64,000 nucleotides of DNA, taken from Limnephilus marmoratus (taxonomy: Eukaryota > Arthropoda > Insecta > Trichoptera > Limnephilidae). The notes under the pieces were generated by a model that saw only the letters and a list, made by a program, of their open reading frames with translations, made no database searches and had not been told where the DNA came from. The stretch lies in NCBI GenBank assembly GCA_917880885.1, contig OU862928.1, positions 10,621,721 to 10,685,720 on the forward strand. Reading direction: 5' to 3'. Every line of letters begins with the position of its first letter. Position 1 is the stretch's first letter. The translations under genes and the position numbers were made by a program. This document shows, piece after piece, positions 11,067 to 20,795 of this stretch.

Positions 11067-11745
11067 CAAATATTTAACTTCATTTTGCTCATTAATACTT
11101 GTTGTGTATTGTGATTGTCCCGGATTGTCCTATTTCAAATATTTAACTACATTTTGCTCATTAATACTTGTTGTGTATTGTGATTGTCCTATTACAAATA
11201 TTTAACTTCATTTTGCTCATTAATACTTGTTGTGTATTGTGATTGTCCTATTTCAAATATTTAACTTCATTTTGCTCAATACTTGTTGTGTATTGTGATT
11301 GTCCTATTTCAAATACTTAACTTCATTTTGCTCATTAATACTTGTTGTGTATTGTGATTGTCCTATTTCAAATATTTAACTTTATTTTGCTCATTAATAC
11401 TTGTTGTGTATTGTGATTGTCCTATATTAAATATTAACCTTCATTTTGCTCATTAATACTTGTTGAGTATTGTGATTGTCCTATTTCAAATATTTAACTT
11501 CATTTTGTTCATTAATACTTGTTGTGTATTGTGATAGTCCTATTTCAAATACTTAACTTCATTTTGCTCATTAATACTTGTTGTGTATTGTGATTGTCCT
11601 ATATTAAATATTAACCTTCATTTTGCTCATTAATACTTTTTGAGTATTGTGATTGTCCTATTTCAAATATTTAACTTCATTTTGCTCATTAATACTTGTT
11701 GTGTATTGTGATTGTCCTATTTCAAATATTTAACTTCATTTTGCA
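11067..11745. repeat. 59-bp minisatellite, about 11.5 copies
   Basis: The spacing of GTGATTGTCC (11180, 11239 and onward) gives a 59-bp period. The unit runs AAATATTTAACTTCATTTTG, CTCATTAATACTTGTTGTG, TATTGTGATTGTCCTATTTC. The first unit has an extra CGGATTGTCC. Variant units (ATTAAATATTAACC with GTTGAG) recur about 178 bp apart, near 11430 and 11610, so a block of three units has itself been duplicated. The frame at 11011-11205 is an artefact of the repeat. Confidence 0.9.
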
Positions 11746-12265
11746 CTGAGCAATCTGAGCACTTCACATTTTATCATTTTTGCTTACTTTCGATGTGTAG
11801 AGTCCTTTAATCATAACTTTCGCGTCTGTATCACTTTTTACTCAGCTTTTCAATGAATTTTGTGTCTACTAGCACTCTCAACTTTGTCTGAGGTCATCAA
11901 CGTAGCTTTCATTTTTATGTCAATAAATGAGCTTGTAGTTTCTCGCAACGTCATTCTAGAATTTGAAACTCCAGTGCTTGATTTTTAAGTTCAAACTTCA
12001 ATTTGAACAATAGGTATCAATGATTTTAACTTAAAAATCTCAATGCAAGTAGTGAAAAAAATTGGAAAAGAAAAATACAGTTAATTTCCTTGAAAATAAG
12101 CAAAAAGTGGATCGCAGCCTCTCCGATTCTCGAAGCGTTCTGTTTAGGTACTTACTTTATTTTCTCACAAATCTATTGGTCTTGTACTCTGTTTTAATTT
12201 TTTTTAACATTTATGTACCTGTAGTTAATTTCTCTCGCCGCAAATGACTCAGATAGTACTTTATC
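11746..12265. other. No gene seen
   Basis: AT-rich unique-looking sequence between the minisatellite and a Helitron fragment. The frame at 12062-12247 has no recognisable domain. Confidence 0.5.
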
Positions 12266-12269
12266 ATTA

Positions 12270-12543
12270 CATAGTATAAAATGCAGTCACTCAAAATGTA
12301 TGTGCGCATAGATCTTTTAAACTACGCAACGTATTTTCATGCGGTTTTCACCGATAGATTGAATGATTTAAGAGGAAGGATTATATGTATAAAATATGCT
12401 TATTATAGTAGAGAAAAGCCGATAAATTCAAATATTCAATTCAGGCAGCGGGCAGCTGGCAAGCGGGTGGTGTGGATTTTATAAAGGTTGGGTAATGGCG
12501 TTGTGTTTCGTTAGCTACAGCAACGTGTGTCCGGGTCTGCTAG
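12270..12543 (+). mobile_element. Helitron 3' fragment, non-autonomous
   Basis: The run AACTACGCAACGTATTTTCA followed by TGCGGTTTTCACCGATAGA and AAGAGGAAGGATTATATGTA is the conserved 3' subterminal sequence of many insect Helitrons. The copy ends TCCGGGTCTG-CTAG with T following, which is the expected CTAG 3' terminus at 12540-12543. The 5' boundary is uncertain. Confidence 0.65.
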
Positions 12544-12651
12544 TTAAAGATAAGTAATAATTTTTTGTTTCTTTACTTTAAGTTCTTGTACATCTTTTGA
12601 TTAATTATTTTATTGGTAAATATTGCAATTCGTACTTATTATTGTCTAACT

Positions 12652-12990
12652 TCTAATTGAAAGATAGTGATTTTTTTCTTTTAAAAATGCGTATTTCATC
12701 GTCGTAATTAACATAAAAATGACATTTCGTGTTTTTAAAATTAAAAAAAAAACATTAAAACGCAATATTTTTCAATTCCGGTAACTGAATTACGTTTATT
12801 ACTAACCATTATCTACCTAGTACAATTTGTTTTAATTTTTCAAAGTGTGTTCTGAGCGGGGACTCGATAGTGAAATATTTACCATTTTATTTTCTGACTG
12901 TACTTTCTACAATTAATGCTTGTTTTTATTAATTTTAATTGTTAAATAAGAAAAAAAATAGTTTTACTAGTTAAGTAATAATGGTTTTTA
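12652..12990. repeat. AT-rich block shared with 16572-16701 and 18218-18305
   Basis: 12652-12783 matches 16572-16701 almost base for base (AAAGATAGTGATTTTTTTC, GTATTTCATCGTCGTAATTA, CATTTCGTGTTTTTAAAATT). 12900-12990 matches 18218-18305. They appear to be parts of two copies of one old element whose internal region is a mosaic. Confidence 0.75.
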
Positions 12991-13692
12991 CTTCTTCAAA
13001 CTTCGCAAATTTATTTTGTGGCATCATTTTTCATATAATGAATAACTTATTACTTTGTATAAAACCACTATTTTTAAAACAATATCAACATGTTTCGACA
13101 ACAATGTTGTCTTCATCAGAATATGTTACTATGATAAATGACAAACAAGTATAGACAAATTAGAATAAATTATAACATAGACAAAATATTAAAAAGTAGA
13201 GGTGATTAATTACTTACTAATCATAAAAATAGTTATACAAAATTAAATTTAAAAATTATTTAAGGAAAAATAAAATTGCATTTAGATAATAAAATTTTTT
13301 AAGAATAATTAATTAAAATAATTAGTCTAAATCTAAAAATCAATAATTATAATTAGTTGTAAGTATTAATAAGAAAATAAATTTAAAAGATGGCTATTTT
13401 TAAAAAAGGTTTGGTTATTTATAATATTTAATTTACTATTAATACTTTTTCTAATTTCTAAAATTTCTAAATTATCCAATTGTATGCCCGTAGTGTTAAT
13501 ATGTAAAATTTTAAGACCTGTATTAATATCAAAAGAATGACTTGTTTCCAAAATATGGTTGGCAAATTCAGAATAATAATTATTATTTAAACATCTTATA
13601 TGTTCCTTAACTCGAATGTTAAAATTTCTAGAAGTTTTTCCAATATAAAAAAAGTTACAATCATTACAAATTAATTTATAAACCCCAGATTT
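12991..13692 (-). mobile_element. Penelope-like relic 3 (PLE3), minus strand
   Basis: The paralogous sequence at 18305 runs straight from AATGGTTTT into GTTTATTTTTTTATC, whereas here about 700 bp intervene, with GGTTTT on both sides; the insert is thus defined by an empty site. Minus-strand translation gives a GIY-YIG nuclease end: YIGKTSRNFNIRVKEH, SEFANH and LEILEIRKSIN, the last within a 61-codon frame (13366-13551). A hammerhead-like motif lies near the downstream end. The rest of the PLE was lost by 5' truncation. Confidence 0.75.
13078..13130 (-). ncRNA. Hammerhead ribozyme motif of PLE3
   Basis: On the minus strand the core CTGATGA (complement of 13113-13119) is followed by a strong stem II, GACAAC with GTTGTC, then GAAA (complement of 13093-13096) and ACATGTT. 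Stem I can form between AACATATT and GATATTGTT. The short ACATGT stem III is shared with PLE2. Confidence 0.65.
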
Positions 13693-13897
13693 TTGGTTTT
13701 GTTTATTTTTTTATCATCTATGTATTTATATTTGCAATTACGAGTATTTCGTGATTCGTATTATATTTTCTGACTGTGCTTTTACATACTTATTATCCTC
13801 AAAATACATATTTATTTACCGTTTAAAGTGTTTTTAATTATAAACCTTTAAATACCCTATTAATATTGCAATTTTTTTCAGATTTATTATCTTTTTC
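13693..13897. repeat. Block shared with 18309-18515
   Basis: The two blocks are nearly identical across about 205 bp (for example CATTTATATTTGCAATTACG, GTATTTCGTGATTCGTATTA, CATACTTATTATCCTCAAAA). They are paralogous pieces of an older repeat and give the empty site for PLE3. Confidence 0.8.
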
Positions 13898-13899
13898 CA

Positions 13900-14222
13900 T
13901 GATTGAGAAGAAGTATCTGTGAATAATGAAATACTCTTATTTATGTTTTCGACACTTAGTATTAAATTTGGCTCTTTTTTATCATCTTCAACTCTATCGG
14001 GAACGTTTTCCCTCTGTTTGCCACTTATAAATTCGGTAATAATTTTTAGCCTAGAATACGAATTTTTGGTATGTTTTATTTCTGTACCTATACATGTTTC
14101 TAAGTTTCTTACAGGTTTCCCACCTTTCTTCTGGAAATTGTATTTTACAGGCTTTATAAGCTGTATCCCTTTGTTTTTTTAGAAGATGTAGGGATTTCGT
14201 AGGTATACTATTTATTTGTATC
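13900..14222 (-). pseudogene. Non-LTR retrotransposon linker fragment
   Basis: Minus-strand translation gives SLHLLKKQRDTAYKACK followed by WETCKKLRNMYRYRNKTYQ, which has the form of the basic linker between endonuclease and reverse transcriptase in CR1/Jockey-type elements. It probably continues the endonuclease fragment at 15620-16430, from which it is separated by the Helitron pair. Confidence 0.55.
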
Positions 14223-14235
14223 TTTCAATATACTA

Positions 14236-14814
14236 CTAGCTTGTTCCCGGCATGCGTTGAAATACCATTTTTAAAGAAATAAATTGTTTCCCTGTTCCCC
14301 TCACGCATTTCCTTCCCCTCCCACGTTCCCTTTCCACCTTCCCCGCCTACCCCCTCCTCTCTTCCACTTCCCCGTCCCGCCAATCCCCCTTCTGCGTTCC
14401 ATATAACAGTCTCAGTACATTCAGTTTTCAAACATTTCGCGTGCCTCCTATTACAATTTTTTAATTAAAATTTTCGCTTTTCATTCAAAACAAATATTCA
14501 TTTTTATATATTATAAGAACAATCAATCAAATTTGGTACCTAATGTAGGTATCTATAATTTAAATAATCCGTAGATAATTCTTTTTTTACAAAAGAAAAA
14601 ACGTTCAAAAACACAATTCAATTTCGTCAAACGCGCGAACTGTCAAACGTGTGAAGTTAAAATAGTCGTTAAGTTTTCCGAAATTATCCAATTTTCTGCG
14701 CATTTTCTTAAATTTTCTTTCCGTAAGAACCTTCTACAAAGTATTAGGAAACTTAAAAAAAAAGTGAAATGAAGGCGTGACCAAGGGAAACAGGAATTCA
14801 TTTTATATATAAAT
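14236..14814 (-). mobile_element. Non-autonomous Helitron, copy 1 of a tandem pair
   Basis: On the minus strand the copy ends with a small hairpin (GGTAT...ATGCC) and then CTAG followed by T, a standard Helitron 3' end. The body shares order and sequence with the neighbouring copy: GTTCTTACGGAAAG, CAATTTTTAAT..., GTACATTCAG region, and the long pyrimidine or purine tract near 14290-14400. The 5' end (about 14814) abuts the CTAG of the neighbour with no spacer and is slightly degraded. The frame at 14225-14431 is an artefact of the purine tract. Confidence 0.8.
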
Positions 14815-14815
14815 A

Positions 14816-15605
14816 CTAGCTGGTCCGGCATGCGTTGCTATGCTATTTAATAGAGAAATTGTTTCTCCCTGAGTGTCCTTTCCCATTCGTCCCGTTCCCC
14901 TTCCGCCTCCCCTTCTTCGCGACCTCTTCCCCTCTCGCGTTCCCACTTCGTAACCTCCACCTTCCCTCTCCCCACTCCACTCCCCCCCCTTCCCCTGTTC
15001 CGCAAACCCTTCTCCCGAGTTCTCCTCCCCCCTCCCAGGTTCCCCTCCCCCTCTCGCCTTTCCCTTCCACCTTCCCCGCCTTCCCTCTTCCCTTTACCGC
15101 TCCCTCGTCCCACCAACCCTCCTCCCGCGTTCCTTTATATTCAATCCCAGTACATTCAGTTTTTAAACAGCCCGCGTGCCACCATTTACAATTTTTATTA
15201 AAATTTCCATTTTTCATGTATATTAAATTTGGTACCTAACATAGGTACCTATTTAAAATATCTAAAAATCTTGATTCGATTCAAACTATTAGGGGAGTAC
15301 CTACTTTAAATAAATTTATCAACTTAAAGATTTTCAAAAATAGAATTTTATTTAACAATCATTGTTTTGCAAAATGTCATTCTCAAACACGCGTACTGTC
15401 AAACGTGCGATAGTCGTTTAGGTTAGTAATAGGTTTTCTGAAATATCCAATTTTCTGCTCAATTTTCTTAATTTTTCTCTCCGTAAGAACCATCCTCGTA
15501 CTTTAAGGAATATTCTAAAAAAAGAATTAGCGAAATGGGTTCAGCTGATATGGAGATTTGCGCTAAGCAACACATTTAGCGATTAATTTTTATAAATAAG
15601 AAAGA
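14816..15605 (-). mobile_element. Non-autonomous Helitron, copy 2 of a tandem pair
   Basis: Minus-strand 5' end TCTTTCTTATTTATAAAAAT at 15605 has the expected TC start after A. The next bases match the conserved insect Helitron 5' region (AATCGCTAAATGTGTTGC, then CGCTAATTCTTTTTTTAGAA and GTACGAGGATGGTTCTTACG). The 3' end is a GCAT/ATGC hairpin and CTAG at 14816-14819, followed by T. Length 790 bp, no Rep-helicase. The frames at 14835-15239 come from the C-rich tract. Confidence 0.85.
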
Positions 15606-15619
15606 TATATTCGTTATAG

Positions 15620-16430
15620 GCATTAGTTTTATACATTTATTACTGTTTTCAGGTGTCCTATTAGTTCATCGGCTTTTCTGTCTAAATTTCCTTGGTTATC
15701 GCAGATCCACTTTTTGTTTTGTAATGCCGTACATAATTTATCCTTATTATAGTTTTTTTATTCCTGTATATTTATTATACTTCGTGTTCCCTGAGGCTTC
15801 GGACTATTATATCTAATTTTTTATAATAATTGTTTCGTGATCAGATATTTTGACTTCTTTTGCAGCATTAACTTCCGCGTAAAAGTCATTTGAAATTACC
15901 AAATCAATCAGGGTTTTAGAGTTTTTTCATATTCTTGTATAATTTTTGACAAGTTGCTTCCTGCCTAGGCAATTTATGATGATTTGTAATCTTGTGCTTT
16001 TTGTATTGAATATTAAAATCTCCACAGATGATTATCAAGTCTCTTGTATTTATTTGCTAACGGCACCATTCTTCAAAAAAATCTAAGAATTTTGTATTAT
16101 TTTGATTTGGGGAATGATAAATAGCTGCATAGGTTCCCAGCTTAAAATCCTTCAATAGCCAGTAGGTATCCAGGTATTATTTTTATCTAGTACCGCATTT
16201 GTTGTGAGTTTGTAAGATATATTGTTTACACACATACACTACAGAATTAATGTGATAACTGCATCTGTATGCCTGCTAAATGAGTCGCATCTAATTATCG
16301 AATAGCCCTGAAATGTTGTTTAATTTTGGTTAATTTCTTCGGTAATACAGGTTTCGCTCATCATCACCATGTGCAGTTCGTATTCTTTTAGCATGTCTTT
16401 GACTTCTTCGATATGTACTAGTAAACTAAC
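15620..16430 (-). pseudogene. APE endonuclease fragment of a non-LTR retrotransposon
   Basis: Minus-strand pieces in several frames read VKDMLKEYELHMVMMSET, then GYSIIRCDSFSRHT, LGTYAAIYHSPNQNNTKFLD and LIIICGDFNIQ. These are the order and spacing of APE-type endonuclease motifs (SET, the R-x-D-R-like block, Y-x-PP-like block and GDFN). Many stops and shifts are present. It lies upstream, in the minus direction, of the linker fragment at 13900-14222. Confidence 0.7.
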
Positions 16431-16431
16431 T

Positions 16432-16566
16432 ATGGGTTTCTCTGGGTCTCCTACCGCCCCCCTGAAAGTCTGAAACGCCCCCCAATTTTCTTTTTGCCTT
16501 CTACCGCCCCCCTGAAGGTCTGAAACGCCCCCAAGGGGGCGTTATCGCCCACGTTGGGAACCTATG
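16432..16566. mobile_element. Short hAT remnant with CCGCCCCCCTGAAA repeats
   Basis: The right end, read inward, is CATAGGTTCCCAACGTGGGC, a hAT-like terminus. Two direct repeats of CTACCGCCCCCCTGAA (16449 and 16500) with CTGAAACGCCCCC are typical of non-autonomous hAT interiors. CTAACT on both sides may be the remains of the target duplication. Confidence 0.5.
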
Positions 16567-16702
16567 GTCTAACTGAAAGATAGTGATTTTTTTCTTTTAA
16601 AAATGCGTATTTCATCGTCGTAATTAACATGAAAATGACATTTCGTGTTTTTAAAATTAAAAAAAAAAAACATTAAAACGCATTATTTTTCAATTCCGGT
16701 TA

Positions 16703-17285
16703 CTCGGTACATTGCTGGCAAAACCAAAATCCGGGCGACCAAGGTCATCGAGAACGGTAAAAAACGTAGATAGTGTTTATCAGTCTTTTCGTACAACTCG
16801 AACTTTTCGATTCGGAAGCGCGCAAGTGCTTTGAATGTGCATAGATCATCGATACACAGCATTTTGGACAAAGACCTAATGCTGCACCCCTACAAACTTA
16901 CTGGCTATAACCAAAGATCATGATTCCAGCAAGACGGAGCAACATCATACGTCCAATACGTCTCTGCCACGAGTTCGTGAAATTTTCCCTGATAAATTGA
17001 TCTTCAGGAGAGGTTACATAAATTGGCCTCCTCGTAGTCCTGACTTAACCCCTATGGACTTTTTCCTGTGGGGTTATTTCAAATCTAAAGTTTATAAGTT
17101 TTCATCACAAAATGACAGCCATCACGAAGCCTACCTGCCGAGCCGTCATAAGAAATTTTACTCTTCGATTAAATGAATGCCGCGAACGCGAGGGTTTACA
17201 TTTGGACGATATTATTTTTAAGAAATAAATTCCCAAAATGTGTTTTTTAGTATTTAATAAACATGTTTTCGATATAACCCTCATT
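16703..17285 (+). pseudogene. Mariner/Tc1-type transposase fragment A
   Basis: This is a 5'-truncated second copy of the element at 23723-24671, starting at TCGGTACATTGCTGG. It includes the helix-turn-helix part (KPKSGRPRSSRT region), a QQDGA block carrying the second catalytic aspartate and WPPRSPDLTPMDFFLWGYF carrying the third. There are frameshifts, and the internal part between the domains is deleted as in copy B. Confidence 0.75.
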
Positions 17286-17289
17286 TTTT

Positions 17290-18215
17290 CTTTTTAACCT
17301 TTTCTGCATTTTTTTATTTTTAAATTTCAAAGTTGGTGTTTAGTTTTAATTTGTTATATATTATGATTCCTGAGTATTTAATTTCTTCTACTTCTTCAAT
17401 ATTTTGATTTTCTATATTTAGGGTAGTAATTTCGTTGAGTTTCTTCTCTAATACCATGAATTTACTTTTAGTTACATTTATTTTCAGTTTATTAAAAAAA
17501 AAACTTTAGTATATAATATAGAAGTATTCTTTAAAAAAAGCTTTTTTGATAATGCATCTTCGATATTATTTGGTATAATATATAAAAGTGTGTCATCACC
17601 AAAAGTTTGATAGAACAGTACTTTAGGCACTTCACTATATCATTAATATATATACTTAATAAATAGGAGCGGTCCCAACACAGATCCTTGAGGATCTCCG
17701 AGGTTTACTTGTTGTTCTTCAGATATAGCATCTCCAATTTTGTTTCTTTGTTTTCTATTTTTAATTTTATTATTAGTATTTCTCTGTCTATCGTTTAAAA
17801 AACACGTCTAAAATCCAAGAACACTACTATTGTGATTTTCTTCTGATCCATACTGGTTTTCCATTATAAATATTTGTTTCTAAACCCTGCTGTTTTACAA
17901 GAATGTTATTTTTTTTTCAATAAATTTTCTCATCTGTTCTATGGATTCTAGTATTTGTTCATATTTAGGTTATCCATTTAATTTTCTGAGGTCTTCGAAA
18001 TTTTTAGCATTTATTATTTTGGGCACTGGTGTTATTATGGAAGTTTTCCACGACTGCGGAAAAATTCCCTTTAACGCAGATTAAATTATTAGTGCAACTA
18101 CTTAAATTTAATTATGCCTATAGTAATTCCAGACGTCGATGATTTTTGCGTCATCGTATTAAAATTTTTCATTAAATACTCACTGTTACCTGAAAATATT
18201 AGTATTCTCTCTTCT
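17290..18215 (-). pseudogene. CR1/Jockey-type reverse transcriptase, decayed
   Basis: Minus-strand pieces in order: TQKSSTSGITI, SWKTSIITPVPKI, EDLRKLN, AGFRNKY, TIVVFLDFRRVF, then VNLGDPQGSVLGPLLF at about 17680-17720, LFGDDTLLYI, LKINVTKSKFMVLEKKLNE and KYSGIIIYNKLK. GDPQGSVLGPLLF and F-x-DDT mark the polymerase core; the catalytic box is FGDD where FADD is usual. Multiple frameshifts. Confidence 0.75.
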
Positions 18216-18217
18216 TT

Positions 18218-18515
18218 CCGGTACTTTCTACAATTAATGCTTGTTTTTATTAATTTTAATTGTTAAATAAGAAAAAAAAAATAGTTTTACTAGTTAAGTA
18301 TTAATGGTTTTGTTTATTTTTTTATCATCTATGCATTTATATTTGCAATTACGAGTATTTCGTGATTCGTATTATATTTTCTGACTTTTTTTTCTGTGCT
18401 TTTACATACTTATTATCCTCAAAATACATATTTATTTACCGTTTAAAGTGTTTTTAATTATAAACCTTTAAATACCCTATTAATATTGCAATTTTTTTCA
18501 GATTTATTATCTTTT
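18218..18515. repeat. Paralogous AT-rich blocks of 12900-12990 and 13693-13897
   Basis: This copy lacks the PLE3 insert and so shows the pre-insertion arrangement. The two sub-blocks are contiguous here. Confidence 0.75.
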
Positions 18516-18764
18516 TAAGAAAAAAAAATTATATTAATCACTTTCAACCAAACATTCAATACATTCGGATTAAATACTCCCCACAAGAGGGTTCTAAATT
18601 ATATACTTTATTATTATCTAAGAGTTTTTTCCGTCTAGCTTGTATGAAACGAAACACCGTTGGCCATTGGGAAAGAGGTCGGAGGAATCCAATGTTCTCA
18701 GTGTATTTAAATATTTCAATGCGGAATCCATAATTCAATCTTTTCTCACTTCTCATCCTTAATT

Positions 18765-19205
18765 CTAATACTCCGTAGTCCAGTGGGTAAGACTCTTGAC
18801 TCACAATCCGGAGGTCGCGGGTTCGAACCCGGCATGCGCAAATAAATTTTATTTGATTAATTGGCATGCGCAAACAAATTTTATTTGATTAATTTGTGTT
18901 ATTTCACAATTAATTCATTTAAAATAATATATAGTATATTTGCGGCATGTTCCAGAGTGGAAGATACTATCAGTATCGCCCTGGTGTAAGACCACCATTC
19001 ATTGAAAATGGCTTTAGCCGTGTTTGGTGACCAAATCTGAATAGCCAGGTACTTCCCAACCTTCCTCTTCCCCACCTCCTCCCCCCCCCCACTACCTTCA
19101 GCCTCACAACATACCCCAATTGGGGATGCCATAGTCTCACTGGCTCCAGACGGGAGCAGTTGAGATTCTTGTGCGGTATTCACTGTAAAAAAGAAAAAAA
19201 AAGTT
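18765..19205 (+). mobile_element. tRNA-derived SINE, copy 2, in a protease intron
   Basis: Nearly identical to the copy at 8092-8567, with A box TAGTCCAGTGGGTAAGAC and B box GGGTTCGAACCCGG, an intact canonical B box. It has a 37-bp internal duplication (GGCATGCGCAAA...GATTAATT twice near 18834-18890), lacks CAGAATTGAAACGTTG found in copy 1, and ends in a short interrupted A tail. It is inserted on the strand opposite to the protease gene, about 20 bp past a splice donor. Confidence 0.85.
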
Positions 19206-19221
19206 GAGAAATTAAGTTTAC

Positions 19222-19359
19222 CAACATCTGATTTCTGGACGAGTTTTGTGTTTTCAGGCAAATCGTTGTCCCAGGAACTCAGGAACTTCCCGGCGGCCAC
19301 CTTGTAATACTTGGCTTCTATCTGTGTCCGGTTAAACGGGTCAAAGAAGCAATGCGCGA
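19222..19359 (-). CDS. Modular serine protease, exon with catalytic His
   Basis: The acceptor CTTTTCAG precedes 19359 and the donor G|GTAAAC follows 19222, giving a 138-bp exon that fits the phase-1 junctions on both sides. It encodes VAHCFFDPFNRTQIEAKYY, then KVAAGKF and QKSDV. AHC contains the catalytic histidine of chymotrypsin-fold proteases, and YKVAAGK is a motif I associate with insect ModSP/HP14-type enzymes. The exons with the catalytic Asp and the GDSGG serine should follow at lower coordinates but I do not find them in the window, so the gene either has a very large TE-filled intron or is truncated. Confidence 0.82.
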
Positions 19360-19526
19360 CTGAAAAGATGTACATTTTCAGATTTTAACAACAGTAATTA
19401 TAAAACGTCATCGTCACTAGCAACTAGACTGATGTGGAAAAAGAAAAAGTTTGGAGGACTGGATATGGCGGGAAATCTGCAAACCAAAGTTGAAATGAAA
19501 TGTAAATATTATTGAATAACACTTAC

Positions 19527-19694
19527 CACCGATAACAAGATTAGTATGTATAATAGAACCTCCGCAAACATAATCTAAGGTATTTGTTCTTTCGTCCCAC
19601 TGGAAGATCCCCACGTGCCAAGGGAAGGTGTCTTTTTTACCGCTGAGACCATTTATAATTAGTTCTACACCGAAAGGTTTTTCTAAACCACAAT
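19527..19694 (-). CDS. Modular serine protease, exon with zymogen activation site
   Basis: Acceptor TTTTTTGCAG before 19694 and donor G|GTAAGT after 19527. The 168-bp exon encodes DCGLEKPF, VELIINGLSG, FPWHVGIFQW and YVCGGSIIHTNLVIG. Cleavage would fall at L|IING, after leucine, as in the upstream self-activating proteases HP14 and ModSP, and unlike clip-domain proteases that are cut after Arg or Lys. Joining to the next exon gives NLVIGVAHC across the junction, a correct trypsin core. Confidence 0.85.
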
Positions 19695-20102
19695 CTGCAA
19701 AAAACTGTTTTGTTAAAGTCCACAATTGTTTTTGTTACATACAGTTTTTATCGTGTGGATATTTTAAATGTTTGCATAAGTGCATTAAAAAAATCATTAT
19801 TCATGTTTGAAAATCAAGCGTATTGTAATATGTTTAGTTATATTTAGCTTATAACATAATATGAAATACATGTACAATGTAAAATAATTTGAAACGACCT
19901 GCGACGCGGAAAAGTTATGAAGTATTATGTTCCTCTTACAAATAGTCTTTTCTAGTATTTCCTTAAAAGGGCCCATTCTATAGCACAGTTCATATGAGGT
20001 AGACTTTAATATTTATTTCTAATGTTTCATTATTTTGCATTGAAGTAAAAACGTTTTTAGGATTTTTTACAAGGAAGATGTATTTAAAAAAAAAAACTAT
20101 AC

Positions 20103-20309
20103 CTAGTTTACAATCTGGAATAGGGTGGTCCCAATTCCCACCTTGACTGCAAGTCAATTTTTCAAGATCATCACTGGGATTTTGGTGCCCAGATTTGCAA
20201 GTGGGAGTAATCACGAACCCATAAGGCAGAAACTGGGGACAGGCTATCTCGATTCCTGATGTATAACACCTGAAGTCGACAGTGAGTGATTTGACCATAC
20301 GACATCTTT
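20103..20309 (-). CDS. Modular serine protease, wonton-type six-cysteine exon
   Basis: Acceptor TTTTATTTCAG before 20309 and donor G|GTATAG after 20103 define 207 bp. The product has six cysteines in RCRMV, FRCYT, EIACPQ, TPTCKS, LTCSQ and PDCK. A six-cysteine module between sushi and protease domains is the wonton domain described for HP14. The final split codon joins with the next exon as D-C-G, preserving frame. Confidence 0.82.
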
Positions 20310-20795
20310 CTGAAATAAAAAATGTATTTTTAATGTAAGTAAGGGGTTTATTATGATTTTGGTTTATTAGATTCTTAAATGACATGAAGTGGGAATCATT
20401 TAATTTACTAAATTTAAAACTATCTACTGTTCGTAGATTTACTGAAGGTAGATTTACGAAGTCTCTAGGTGTAAGGAGCTCCCCAGATCAAAACTAGCGT
20501 TTAGCCTGGAAGAAATTTTGTTTTCATAATTATTATTACAATTACAATACGACAATAAACAGTCATTGTGTTGTTAATAACCTTAAACGTTCAATCAAGC
20601 TTCTTATGGTTTATGCGGAAAATAAGTACTGGAGAATACAGGTCGTACTAATATTCATTAATAAAAAGAACCTGCTGACAAATCATCGAACAAATAATTT
20701 ATTAAAAATACAAATAACGGTCTCTTTAGTTTTTCGAATACAGTTGGTTTATTTTCATTTACAAAATTTATAAAACGGAGATGAAAAAAACTTAC

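Noticed and set aside
11067..11745. Possible CRISPR array (regular repeats)
   Set aside because: The repeats are contiguous with no unique spacers and the genome is eukaryotic, so this is a minisatellite.
14835..15239. 134-codon plus frame and overlapping minus frames rich in Pro/Ser or Gly/Glu
   Set aside because: They come from the long pyrimidine/purine tract inside the Helitron copy at 14816-15605, and all frames stay open for compositional reasons.
18556..18873. 105-codon minus frame considered as a further protease exon
   Set aside because: It runs through the antisense of the SINE tRNA head, and its remaining part has no DIAL-like or GDSGG motif and no fitting splice acceptor phase.
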